A stretch of DNA of 64,000 nucleotides, taken from assembly GCA_963675135.1 (NCBI GenBank), contig OY776129.1, positions 43,660,141-43,724,140 on the forward strand, written 5' to 3'. The notes beneath the pieces are model-generated. The model did no database searches, had not been told where the DNA came from, and saw nothing but the letters and a program-made list of their open reading frames with translations. This stretch comes from Galeopsis tetrahit (lineage: Eukaryota > Streptophyta > Magnoliopsida > Lamiales > Lamiaceae). This document shows, in pieces, positions 35,449 to 47,895 of the stretch. The translations under genes were made by a program, and so were the position numbers. How positions within the stretch are numbered: position 1 is the stretch's first letter; every line of letters begins with the position of its first letter.

Positions 35449-38400
35449 CATCATCAAGAAGAATTGCTGCGCCTACATACTGTCGATCAGCCATTCCATG
35501 AAAAAAAGATAATGAGCCATACAATCTTTTATAAAGAGTTTAGCCTCAGATAAACATTTATACTTGTGATAGATAACAGCTCAAACATCAGTAACACATA
35601 AAGGAAGAAAGAACTGGTTCTAATCATTACTGATCATCAAACACAACAAACAGATTATAATTTTCACAACAAAATCTTGCTCGAAAATGGGAATATATAA
35701 ATTGTAATTACATGTACCTTGAAAGCAGAAAAATTGGAAGATATTTTATCCAAGGCATGAGCGTTTTGTTCAAGAAGCTGTCCAGTAGCTCCACCAATAG
35801 CTGGAATTCATATTTTAAAGGTAATCAAATAAATATCTGAGTAACCTTCTGGAAGGGCCTTAAGTATCAATGGTCATCAGACACAATATTTCAATTATAG
35901 AAAGGATAATATAACATCTTAAATTGAAGTTTGGCCACTATGTACATCTCATAACATCTTAAAAGTATATTCCACGATGATAACATGAAAAAGTAGTATT
36001 CAGCAGTAAAACCAGTGCCACCCATTTGTATGTTGGTAATAGAAAAAAAAAAAAGCATTAGTTTCTCGGAAAGGCTCTAACATTAGCACACTGCAATATA
36101 TCTCTTATAAAAATGGAAAGTTGGTTACTTACCATGTGAGTTATGTTAACATGACATTTCCCCGCTCTGTCAGTGCTAGCAATTACAATGCTGATATCAC
36201 TGTCAAAGTGCATTTTAAGGTCTTAAACTATTCGCCAATGTTTGGAATGGTCCCTAAACTATGAAATTATTTGAGAAGGCTCCTAAACTATGGGAAAAGT
36301 GTTATGTGCAAGTTGTTACATTATTCTTTAACTATACGCGCCTTCAACATTTTCAGAATTTTAGTCTCATTTCAAACATTTGGGAACAGTTTAGGGATCT
36401 TTTCTAATATTCGTGAATAATTAAGGAAACTTTTCAAACACTCGTTTAGAGTTTAGGGACTCAAACCTACGTAAACTTCAAAGTTTTCATAGTTTAAGGG
36501 ACCTTTTGAAATATTCAGGAGTGACCTTAAGATGCATTTTGCTTAAACTTCATCTTACTCTTGGTTAGGTGGTTGTATTTTTTCAACAAAAGTACATTGC
36601 ATGTGAGTGGCTGTAGTTCAATTTACAATAGAGAGGTGGGGGATGAAATACTTCTGAAAACAAATCTGGGATGGATAAACAACACAAAAGTACTTCAGAG
36701 CAAAAGATACGTCCAGCAGAATTGTCGCACTTCTGAATAAGTCAGATACCCGAGTATGGACTTACCTGTATATGGAATTCCATCATCACTTTCCATCATC
36801 ATCGACTGAACATAGGGAGGGCCATTGGAGCGGTTTGCAACTTGAGAAGATTTTGGCAATGAATCTATAGCTTTTTCCTGAGAATCCAAAGTAAACACAA
36901 TGTATTCAGATAAATATTTTATGTTAGATTAATTAGGTAAACTACCACCAAAAAAAGGTTAATAATAGTATATTTCACTATTCATTTGCTCCCAAGCATC
37001 TATCAAATCAATAACAAAAACATTTCAGAAACTGAAAATATCAACAAAAAATTATTTTCCATTAAAAGTAATAAGCTGCATGACTGAGTGTCATCATATG
37101 AAAGCATCAACATCACATGATAGCCTACTAATTTAATGAATAAGAATTAGTAATAAGAGTAATGGGACTTTGGAGAAAACCCCCAGCTGTTCTGTAGAGC
37201 ACACAAAATCAAGAGGTGCGTCCCACTTAGTTACCCAAATGGACTGGCAAATTGTAGTCACCTGCCCTCAAAAAGATGCTGAGATGCAATCCTGTACCTG
37301 ATGGCCCACACTGTAAGGAAAAATGCATCTATGACTCTACAACTAAATCCGTACTCGAGGCAACTATATAATGAAGACACAAATAGGTTATCTTAAAAGA
37401 ATGACAGCAACATATACAGCTCTAACACGAATTCCAGTATAATGTAAAATTTGTAAGAACATTGGGCGGAAAGAAAAAAAAAAAAAGGAACAAGACTTGC
37501 ATTTCTGGATCATCCTTCTTGTTGATCAGAGAAGCCCATATGATGTAAAACATCAATGTGCAAGCTTAGGCATTCATATAAAACGTTTATGAGGAAAGGG
37601 TGGATATGCCTCAAATATGACAGACTCATAATAAACATAAAAAATGATTATTGTTTTTTTTTAAGAAACGAATGGGTATAAAATTGAACCACCCAAAAAG
37701 AAATGCAAATATTTGATTACATACGGGCTTCCAAATACTTCGGGGGGTAGCTTGGTTCAAATGGTTCAATGAGAATGATGATTACATTGTTAGTGGTTAG
37801 CTCTAATCTAGTAATAGGTGATGGCAAAAAAATAGATTGTTGATTGAGAGATAATGAAAATAGGTGGGAAGTAGTTAATCAATATGGGGTACTAATTAAT
37901 TTATTCTGATTCTCATTGGCCCTACCAAGTATAAGGAATGTGAATTGATCCTCTTTTATTCTAATTAACCACCTGAATTATCCATGTCTATACCATTCAA
38001 TGACTCTCGTCATCATTCGCATTGAAGAATTTGAACCAAGCACCCCATTATTCTTAACACTTAAAAACATCAGCAGGATAAGTATGGTTATTGTTATTCA
38101 ACATCTCTTCTGTCAAACTTATCAAACAAGGATGAATTAGGCTGCACCAACTGTAAAAAGGAAAAAATTATAGAGACAATAAGACCCCTGAAGCAGATAG
38201 GAAGCGCATAATCTATTAATCTGGACCACGAAAAGTAAACATTGTCTCGCTACATAACTATCCTAATACTCCTTTCAATCAGAATAAAGGATTGGACTAA
38301 TATTCATGCACTCTAATGGTAACAGACAAGTAATATTTAAGTTCAATTTAAGGCTGACCATACAAAGTATCGATTTTGTTAACTGATTCTAGCTTGGCCA

Positions 38401-41400
38401 GAAAATAGAGTTAAAGTCTGATGTATGATAAAATGAACACTTTCTTTTAAACAAAACATTGTTAGGTGATCTTTGTTCACAAGCTATCCATAGCTATAGA
38501 AACATACACTATTATGTTCTGTTAACGTAGTTCAAACCGAAGAATTTTGTATCTTCCCATCCCATTATGCTTGTTATACTTTACTTATTTCATCAGCTCC
38601 ACATTTTAATAAAATAATTCTTCAAAAAGCTTTCTAAATTAACTCTTGGAAATTGCCACAACTCTGCATGCAAGTTCCAAGCAGATAAGTTAACTGTACT
38701 ACAGAAGTGGCACAAATGCCCATAAGATCAGCAATATAGAAGAGTGAATGGATGGAGGATACTTGAAATTTGAAATAGAGAGAAACTCATATTTAAGTAT
38801 TAATACAGCTGTGTTTTTTACTTTTTTATTTTGGGTTGGTGTGCGTGTGTGTGTGGGGGGGTATGGAGACATGAAATGCTGTAAATACCTTTTTGTCTTT
38901 ACTTTTCCTTGAATTATGATCATCTTTTCTTCTCTTGCCATTTTCCTTTTTCTGCAAACAGAGAACCATTTAAGTAAGAAGTAGCAAAACATGAAATCCT
39001 TGTTTGGCAAATACTTCCTGTTAATTCTAGTGGGGCCTTGGGGGCCTTGTAGGTGCTATGCGTGTGGCATCCACGGTTCGTATGCAAACAAACATACACA
39101 CTCTAAATGTATGTGTGAATTGAACGATGGATGTTACACTCAAATAAATGTATGTGTACTCACCAGTTTAGCATGTACTGCATCCATTCTTGTTCTTACA
39201 GTCCAACATAACCAAATTTTAATGGCTGGGAACTACGAAGTTTGATACCATTTTATCCTCCTTCGTCTTTCAGTTCTCCAATAGACTCGATACATCTCAA
39301 AGAATTTGTTACTAGAGGTATTGACCCAATTTTATGAGTAAAAAAGTAAACATTCAAGTCGGCATGCACTAAAGTCAAAATGATTATAGATTCAGTTTCC
39401 CAGGGACTTATGTCCTTGGCAATATTTTTCTTATACCACACCAGGGTTTAAGGGAGAAAATTTGTCTATATGTCTATCTTATAATCAGAACAATTCCTTT
39501 AATATTCACTTATGCCAATAAGTAGTTCTCCACGCACATGTAAGGTTATAGATATCATCTCTAACTTTCTACTCAATTTTTGTGCATATCTCTGGAGACA
39601 AAACCTGAAATTTGGTTTCCAACAAGGCAACAAGAAGTTCAGCAAAAAATGAATATGCATGAATATATTATCCTTGGATAAACCTTAATGACGACATTGA
39701 ATTGTCATGTTACAACATTTAAATCAAAGTTTCTCTATTACACGAAAGACATAATTCTCTGGATTAATTTGTATGTCAATGATAGAGCTAATCAAGCTCC
39801 TTCCTTGTGGTTTACTCACGTAGAAGGAAAGTTGAAGAGAATCAGTGTAACTGATTTAGAGACTGATTTGATGGAATTAGTCCACCTTTCCAAACAAGAA
39901 TGGGATTAGTCTGCCTTTCCAAATAAGAAATACTCCTTCCGTTTTTTAATAAGTGTCACTTTGACTTTTTAGCTAATTTTAAAATAAGTGTCATTCTGAG
40001 TTTTTTTCTTTAATTTTGACTATTTTACCCTTATTCATTTACCATATATATTGTTCATAAATAAATTCCATATATATTGTTTATACCAAAATTAATTTGA
40101 TCTATGAATACTAGCTACATTCTTGACCACATTCTTTATCAAACAAAATTTCTATATCAAAATTAACTATAATGACAAAGTGGGATAGCTCAAGTGGTTA
40201 GAGCACCACTACCTAGGTCTTAGGTCCTGGGTTCGAGTCATGGGGAGGGGAAAAGGGATGGGTATTTAACTTGTAACCATCAAAAAAAAAAAAAAAAAAT
40301 TAACTATAATTAATGAAGGGTAATATGGACCACACTTTATAATCTTAATTTGTTGAAAAATGCCAAAGTGACACTTATTAAAAAATGGTGGAGGTAGTAG
40401 TATTTAGAGAAGGGGGTGGGATAGATGGAGAGGGTTATCTAGAACTCATATAGAACCTGGTCTTTTGGCTGACTGATTTTCTCAGACAAGATAGTTTTCC
40501 CAAGTTTGTAGTCTCCCATCATCTTTTCTAAATAAAATTACCGTTCCCAGTTTTTCTTTCGTTCTCATTCCTGCCTTTACTCTATAAGTCAAGCACAATC
40601 ACAAATTTCAATTTAAAATTGTTTTTTAAAAATGAATGTCAAAAATATATTATCCGACTCCGGCAACACCTAAATTTTGGTGGCTCTGAACACCTGTAGC
40701 ATAGCATTTCTACAACAAAAAATGTCAAAAAGATAAATAACAAAAGAAGCTCACATTCATCCATCTGCAACGGAATGCAACATCGCGAACCGTCTTGTCC
40801 TTTAAAGCTTGAGCAATTTTGGCGTACCGAATAATGCTAGCTTCAGAGGCGTATCTGCAAAACGGTTTACTTATTACCCAATATGCAATATAGAGCCAAT
40901 AAATCCAAAAAACACGGCCAGAAAATGATTGAAATCAACAGATAGTTTGAGGAAAATGTCAATATAGAGCATGCTTTGCAAAACTGAACGGAAACCGAAG
41001 GTAACACAGGAAGGTACGAAACAACGTCAACTCACATAATTTAGATTCCCATCTCAACTACAGATGTTGCTAATTAGTACTCCCTCCGTCCTTGTTTAGA
41101 TCTTATTAGATTAGTATTATGATACTTTCTTCATTCTGTTAGGAGATCTTACAATATTACCTTATCTTGGGAGATTTGTTTTGTCAATTCCAACCTGGAA
41201 TTTCCTTGTCTTGGGAGATTAAGGTGGAATTTCGTTTGGAATAATAACAACTTTGATATTTGAATATTTTATTTTGAGTTTTAACGCTCATTTTGTTCTT
41301 TGCGAACTTGTGAACTTAACGGGAATTATTCTGTGGTGTTCTTCACTGGTTTATCAAACGGATTTCCATCCCGTTTGCGGCATCTCCATCCTTCTTTCCA

Positions 41401-42737
41401 AGGTTCTTGTTTTGTCTAACCCATGGTTGAGGTTCTTGATGCCGAAGCTCGTGTGTTGACCATATCAGGGTTGCAGATTTTCATCCATCCTCCATCCTAT
41501 TTCCATTTGCTGTTCGATCTTGGGCTATGATCTCTTTTATCTGACAAGTATCCTATCATTTAATAATTTCTATCGGCTATTGATAATTCCGTCGATAATA
41601 ATCCTGATTACTGTATCAAGTAGTCCCTTCAATAGTGATCCAGAAAAAGTGAAGGCCAGCACTATGGCATAGGGTGACCTGAGAAGAATCCTAGTAGCTC
41701 GTAAAAGATCGAAGTAAGCTAAACGATCAACTATCGATTCTTTGGTTTAATTACTTACCTAGCCTAAAATTGTCTAAGATCTTGGCCTGAATGGTAAAAT
41801 AAGTTCAAGAAAAAATCACCTCTAATCAAGCAGCTTAGCATGTTTGCATTATTATTCTTAACTAAACAAGTGAACATCCAGACCACCTTCAAATCCTACC
41901 AAACAAAAATAATCAAATATAAAAAATTCATAATTGATTCCTCGTTCCTCAAAAACTCAAAAGAAATGCACATATTACTATTCATCCGAATTTTAAAAAT
42001 CCGGAATTTAAAAAACCGATTTTCAAAAGCCACTTAAAACCCAAAGTAAACATAGCCTATTGTCATTAAATCAGGCAACAACTAGATGCACAATCCAAAT
42101 ATCTTGCTAGCTTAGTGAAGATACATGGGCTGAACCTGGAGATTTGTCCATACAATTAATCCAGGCTCAGGCCACTTAGCGTATTTTTTATTCTTAATGT
42201 AGTAGTATTTTTAGGTCAAAGGGCATCTTAAACAGTCCATTGAGAATCAGTATAACTACCTCTGCGAGAGAAGAATAAAGCTAAGATGATAGTTGATTTG
42301 CTTAGAACTCCTATTTGTTAGTTGTCTTATTTAAATTCTAGTATTCTAACACATCACACTTATTGATATTTCAAATTATGCTGATCACAATTGAATTGTT
42401 TATGTTATCAATATGCTAGTAGGGGTCTTAGCAAATTCCCAGCTGCTTAACTAATAAAATGAAAATATATATAAAAAAACAACAAATTAAGTAAAGCAGG
42501 CAAATAAAATTAGGCTCACTTGGTGAGCAAATCTTCTAGAGTCGACTGTTCCTCGGGGGTCCAATCAAGCGAGAGACCGGGATTGTGGCGGAGGGCGGTC
42601 GGAGTAGATCCCGCCAAGGAATTCTCGGTGGCGGAGACGCTGCCGCCGTTGGTATTCTCCTGTACACCGCTGTTACTGTTGGCGTTGTTGTTATTGCCGT
42701 TACTCTGAGCCGCTGAAGGGTTAGCACTCGCAGCCAT
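33705..42737 (-). CDS. SANT/Myb-like protein of the DUF3755 family, 7 exons
   Basis: Exons in coding order on the - strand: 42737-42520, 40854-40755, 38951-38889, 36877-36766, 35800-35718, 34700-34639, 33807-33705; phases agree and the product is 246 aa. Residues 1-50 are Ser/Asn/Ala-rich low complexity. Residues about 57-107 form a SANT/Myb-like fold: LDWTPEEQSTLEDLLTKY, IIRYAKIAQALKDKTVRDVA, FRCRWM, with spaced tryptophans. A lysine-rich stretch (KKENGKRRKD, SRKSKDKK, 107-127) is a likely nuclear localisation signal. The C-terminal half has LLEQNAHALDKISSNFSAFK (about 173-192), NIELFCQARMNILSILND and MKQMPPLPVKLNEDLANSIL, the hallmark I know from the plant DUF3755 family (Arabidopsis At3g07565 group). 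A nuclear, chromatin- or transcription-related role is likely, but the exact function is not shown here. Confidence 0.87.
33980..34008. repeat. GT/G-rich tract with a long G homopolymer
   Basis: GTGTGTGTGGGTGGGT followed by about 18 consecutive G, inside the last intron of the DUF3755 gene. It may form a G-quadruplex and its length may be unreliable in an assembly. Confidence 0.8.
35407..35446. repeat. (CA)n(TA)n microsatellite
   Basis: ACACACATATATATATATAT and further TA repeats in an intron of the DUF3755 gene. Confidence 0.9.
36209..36543. mobile_element. Probable DNA-transposon MITE in DUF3755 intron
   Basis: Inverted ends: AAAGTGCATTTTAAGGTC on the left; GACCTTAAGATGCATTTT on the right. 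The body has several internal repeats of CCTAAACTATG and its complement. No coding content; class not certain (Mutator-like or other). Confidence 0.55.
37742..38046. mobile_element. Tourist/Harbinger-like MITE in DUF3755 intron
   Basis: Long inverted ends: GGGGGTAGCTTGGTTCAAAT with GGTTCAATGAGAATGATGA on the left; TCATCATTCGCATTGAAGAA with TTTGAACCAAGCACCCC on the right. About 305 bp, no coding capacity. Confidence 0.75.
39933..40397. mobile_element. Stowaway-type MITE, host of a nested SINE
   Basis: Left end CTCCTTCCGTTTTTTAATAA then GTGTCACTTT; right end AAAGTGACACTTATTAAAAA then ATGGTGGAGGTAG; TA on both outer sides. Net length without the SINE is about 325 bp. It lies in intron 2 of the DUF3755 gene. 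Confidence 0.8.
40174..40299 (+). mobile_element. tRNA-derived SINE, copy 2, nested in a MITE
   Basis: Same family as 15483: GACAAAGTGGGATAGCTCAA, A-box-like TAGCTCAAGTGG, B-box GGTTCGAGTC, then a poly(A) tail of about 18. The target-site duplication AAATTAACTATAAT is exact on both sides (ends at 40173 and 40310). The B box here is closer to a functional consensus than in copy 1. Confidence 0.92.
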
Positions 42738-43159
42738 TGAAGAGAAGCAAAATCTATATACTCAATTATAAATTGAATTACAAATGTGAGGAATTCGAGG
42801 AGAATTGTGCATAAATCTTAGGGTTGAGCGAAACAAATTAGGATTTTGTGCATGGTAATCAGTAAAAGATAAATATTTGAGCTAAGAAGAGAAAATGTAC
42901 ACGGAAGAGGGTTTAAGAATTTCGTTTGGCTCGCTCGCACATTACACGCGCTACTGCTTAACCGTTTCAATAATGCTGTTTTCAGATTTGTCTTCTCTCT
43001 CGTGTACACATTTTATTAGTAATTTATTTCTTGGCCGTTAATACCGACAAATAATTTAGAATTGGGTCAGATTGGATGGTTTTGATAGGTTACCCACTTC
43101 GTTACACTCAAACCTATTCATAATTTGTGTTAAAAATATCTATAGAATAAGTAGAGGTA
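42738..43159. other. Upstream region of the DUF3755 gene
   Basis: Should contain the - strand promoter; no gene seen. It ends where the Helitron-like element begins. Confidence 0.4.
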
Positions 43160-45859
43160 TCTATACTAATATAATACACCTACATGTTGCCATATATAGT
43201 TTAGACGGGAAATCATTTGATCCGTTGATCGTTTTCTTCATTTTCATCTTGTTCATTTGGTCTTCTGTATAAATATGGTAACCCCATTTATTATTTTTAA
43301 TTAATAGTTGTCATTTATTACTCTTCATCTTAACCGTTGATATTTTTAGATTGATTTGTGTCCTTCGGATCAATTCCTTAAAATTTGTAACGTCTTTCTC
43401 ATCTTATCTATAAATTCGTCATTTTTTTTTTGTCATTCTCATCAAATCTCTTTTCTCTCATTTGTAAGGTTCTTATGTATGTAGTTAGTTTTGTTGTTGT
43501 TTTTCTTTTATAATGTATTGTTATAGGATATCATTTTTTAAAATTTAGTATTTTTGTATTTTTCATCTAAATATGTAGTTTAGTTATTTTTTTTTTTGTT
43601 TGTCAAGACTTGAAGATGGAAGATTTGTTGAAGATTTCATAAGTTTTTTGAAGATTTTGGTGGTATTTTTGTTCGTTAGTGCTTGAAGGTTTGTTGAAGA
43701 TTTCAACAGGATTTGTAGTTTTTTTCAATATTTTGGAGATTTTAATCTATTGTAAATCTATAAATTTGTATCTGATGTAATATTTTTGTTGATTTTACGT
43801 CACTTTTGTTTATTTTGTGTTCGTCTTCAGGAATTCAAATATTTAATTTACGTCGTTTACGTTATTGATATCAATTCAGATATCATTTGTACACTCTTCA
43901 GATAAGATTTTTTATATTGATAAATGATAAAGAACCACAATTTTTCTTCATGTTAATCTTGTGATTTTTTTCTCTAATCCAGTTTGTTTTGGTTTCAATT
44001 GAATTTTTTTGTTATTCATTGATTTATTGTATCTTTTGTTAAATTTTTATTATTTATTTTATCCTCAAAATACTTATTTAATATTTATTTATTATTTATT
44101 TTTAATTATAAATGTATATTTTGTCAATTATTATTGTGTCATAATAAACATACTATTTAATTATGAGTTTGATTTACCTTTTAAATTTTGCATAATTTTT
44201 GCTTTTTTTTATTTTAAGTAATCTATTAATTTTTTATGACTTTATTGTATATATAATATTACAATGTAATTAATCATTTCATTTATTATGTCATTTATAA
44301 CTTTATTAAACATAATATTTCTGTTGCTTAAATTATTATTTTTTAATTATGAATATTTTTTTTAACTATTATTGTCTCATATTTTTTATTGTACAATGTT
44401 TAAATATATTTTTTATATATTGTATTCACTTTTTATTTATTTTTGCTAATTTATCTATGTTTGACAACTAATTATAATTAATTTATTCTTTTTAACTTGC
44501 TTCTTCTATACAATTATTTTTTTTTAATTATATTTTAACTTTATGACATCCTTAAATTTAGGAATATTTGTTTATCTATTTTTTACATAGTTTTAAATTT
44601 CTAAGGATTTTTTATTATTTAATTTTAACATTATAAAATTTCTGAATAAATAATTCCAACCTAAATGAATTATAATTCCAACATATTTATTCTTTAAAAT
44701 ATTTCAATTTTTCTCAATTGGTCGTTTATTGTCATCATGATCAATTAATTATTCAAAATTCTTATGTAATAAAAAAACATTGTTTAATTTTGGATGATTT
44801 ATTTTACTTTAAAATAAAAAATGAACTAGATTTTACTAATATTTTTTTTAATTAATTCATTTGTTATTTTTAGTAGTTTTCTTTATGACTTTGTTATCAT
44901 GACATGTAATTGTGTCATGTGATGGTAATCATGACATTTAATTTGCAGTTTCCATATTAATCATAGTAAGTATCATTTAATTTTTATTTATTGGTATAAT
45001 ATATATTTTCTTATTTTATCTTATTAATCAAAATATTTTTCTGTTTTCAATCATCAAACAAATATTTTTTCTTATTATTTTATTTTATTCAATATTCATT
45101 ATTAATATTCTATAGATTCATTCGGTATAATTTATTGATATTCTTTACATTTTATATTCTAAATTTGTTGTTGATTTCTCTATGATTAATCGTATTTGAC
45201 ACAATTATATTTTAATTTTAATTTAAGGTACTCTTCTTTCTTTTTTCCGAATTTATTTAAATATATTTTCATATATTTATTTTATTTTATTATTGTAAGT
45301 AATCTTCAAATTTAATATTGTATATAATCATGTCATGTAATTTATTATAAATTCAAATTTTATTTATTTATGGTACATTTTGATTTTTCATCTATCATTA
45401 AATACTCATTTAGTATTTATTTAATTTATTCTTTTTTAATTATGGATATGCATTTTGTCAACTATTATTGTATCATAATCAAAGACGCTCTTTGATTTTG
45501 AATAAAGTTGTTTGACTAATACTTTTAAAAATATCCATAAATTTTGTCTTCCGTTATCTTAAGTAATCTTCATTATGACTTTATTGTATATAATTTTGTC
45601 ATATAATTAAAATAAAAATATAATCTAAATATTCAATTATTGAATATCAATTCATTTATAAAATAAAAACCAACCAATCCATAAAAGTAGTCTATCTAAA
45701 TATTCTATTAATTAACTTTAATAATGTATATTATATATATATAGTGTCTATTAATTTCCATGATAATAATTACATTAATATTTAATATTTTCAAATCTAT
45801 GTAAATTTTCATAAAACTTACTAATCATTTTATTCATATAGTTATTTCATTAAATGGAT

Positions 45860-46400
45860 TGTTGAATTAAAAAAATACAAAATTCATGCCATGATTATAT
45901 CCAATATGAACAAAATTGGTTATGGTGCAAAAAAACTAGGCACAACTAATGCCACGATTACATCCATCTTAAATTAATGTCACTAATTACATTCATTTAT
46001 GATAAAAATCAGTTAATATTTCCACAAATTATTATTTCATTACATAAATTGTTAAATTTAAAAAATACAAAAAATCATGTCATAATTATATCATTATGAA
46101 AAAAAAATGGTTATGGTGCAAAAAGATTACCCACAACTATTACCACAATTAAATCCATCTAAAATTAATGTTACTATTAAATTCACTTATGATAAAAATC
46201 GGTAATTACATTCATTTATGAAAAAAAATAGTTATGGTGCAAAAAATAAATCAACAACTAATGTCACGATTAATTACATCCATATATGATTAAAATTGGT
46301 TATTAATGCCACAATTCATTATTTAATTAAATGTATTATTGTATTTAAAAAATACAAAATTCATGTCATGATTACATCCATCTATGAAAAAAAAAAATTG
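45860..46400. repeat. ~170-190-bp degenerate tandem repeats in Helitron 1
   Basis: GGTTATGGTGCAAAAA-like sequence recurs at about 45919, 46089 and 46230, each followed by a ACAACTAATGCCACGATTA-like stretch and an ACATCCATCT-like stretch. Confidence 0.7.
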
Positions 46401-46935
46401 TTATTAATCCCCCAGCTCATCATTTCACTATTAAATGGATTGTTTGTTTGTTTGACAATTTTAATGCAATGTTGTTTTGTTTTCTTAAATAATTATTAAA
46501 ATGTATTATAAATAGTGTTATTTGGAAGACATTATTGCATTATGGATTCATTCTTTTAATTAGTTATATCGATACACTTCTCTTAGAATTTTCAACAATA
46601 TGAATCATTAAATTTTATTGATATTACTAAAAAGTAATATCAACAAAATTTTATTGATATTACTTTTTTCAACAATATTTATATTTATTTTTTTGCTTAT
46701 TAATCTAATTTTTTATTTTATTTTTTGTAGTTGGAGAATTATTAATGCAGAACGATGATTTAATGATATACCAACATCATTATTATTCACCTCATTCGCA
46801 TGATTTGTATTCATTATGTTCCGTCAAATCATTTTGAACTAATAGATAAAATGGTTAGTAAGTTTTAATAATATTTTTATTCTTAATAAATTATATAAAT
46901 TCTATTTATACAACCTTTTTTTTTTTTTTTTGTAG

Positions 46936-47160
46936 GAGATACCTTTTAATTATGTAAATTTGAAGAATGGTTTATTAAATTCTTCTTATACCCCTATTAA
47001 CCAATCTGGTATGACATGAGTTGTCAAAATAAATTTGTATGAAGATAAATGATATTTTTTGGATAGACGGGCAGATATTAAGCAATTTAATGATCTGCAT
47101 TTTGACGATTTTATAACCTTCTCTGAGCATGATTCATCTGTGATGTATTTTAAAGTATAT
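46936..47160 (+). pseudogene. B3 DNA-binding domain remnant, first
   Basis: After a TGTAG acceptor, the frame reads EIPFNYVNLKNGLLN, then VVKINLYEDK, YFLDRRADIKQFNDLHFDD, FITFSEHD and MYFKVY, the layout of a REM-type B3 domain (IPxxY, W-V-K-I, F-W, GD-phi-xF, F-x-V-x-phi). At the two places where B3 domains have tryptophan (before VVKI and before YFLD) the codon is TGA, one G-to-A change from TGG. Confidence 0.55.
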
Positions 47161-47370
47161 CATAAAAATGATATTTAAATTTATTTTTATATTTTCTTTA
47201 TTATTTATAATTAAAAATATACATATATATATATATATATATATATTGTAGGTGTGTAGAAGAAAATTTATTTTATTGGTGATATTTTTCAACTATTTGA
47301 TTCTAAATTGGTAATTTTATTAATAAGATTATGTTGTTTTATGTCATTATAGTAAATGTGTAATTAATTA

Positions 47371-47603
47371 TAGACTCCCTTCGTCCACCAATGTGCTCAG
47401 TTATATTTTTTGATTCAAAAAAAATATGCTTATTCTATTTAAATAGTTAACTTTTGAGTATCTTTTCTATTTTATCAACAAGATTGAGTATCTACCAACA
47501 ATATTCTTTAGTCGTTACCCACATATCTTTTTTATAATTAAAATATATTTTTTTTAAAAATATGTATAAAAAAATGAGTACACTTTTGATGGGCAGGGGG
47601 ATA
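47371..47603. mobile_element. Stowaway-like MITE in Helitron 1
   Basis: CTCCCTTCGTCCACCAATGT at the left and GAGTACACTTTTGATGGGCA then GGGGGATA at the right; interior shares TTCTATTTAAATAGTTAACT and GATTGAGTATCTACCAA with the copies at 58134 and 59276. Confidence 0.7.
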
Positions 47604-47629
47604 TATACATTCAGATAATTCCTTAAATT

Positions 47630-47895
47630 ATGAATGAGATCTATGGTGATTTTTTTTCACAATCTATATTCATTAAGAAACCTAACGGTGAATGTTGGGT
47701 TGTTAAGTTTCGTGAAGGTAATCGAGTTTGGACATTTGTCGATTTTAATTTGTTCATTGAAATAAATTTTATCCAGTTATATAACTATGTTACGATGTTT
47801 TATAATGGACTATCTACTTTTTGGATTAAAGATTATTTCAAAGATGATCTCTTACTTCCTTCTTTTTCAAATAATATTCAAATTCGTACCAAAGG
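47630..47895 (+). pseudogene. B3 DNA-binding domain remnant, second
   Basis: An open stretch reading GDFFSQSIFIKKPNGECWVV, KFREGNRVWTFVDFNLFIE, NYVTMFYNGLSTFWIKDYF. Positions of Pro-x-Gly-x-x-Trp, W-F-x-x-x-x-x-F, F-x-Y-x-G and F-x-V/I-x-I/D-F agree with plant B3 domains (REM family). It ends at ACCAAAGGTATAT, which could be a splice donor. It lies ~0.5 kb after the first remnant, as in multi-B3 REM proteins. Not intact. Confidence 0.55.

Noticed and set aside
38699..39010. 103-aa - strand reading frame
   Set aside because: Most of it is intron sequence in the DUF3755 gene; only 38889-38951, in a different frame, is the real exon.
41082..41230. Another Stowaway-like MITE beginning CTCCCTCCGTCC at 41083
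   Set aside because: Only one end is recognisable; no inverse end with TA was found nearby, so it was not listed as an element.
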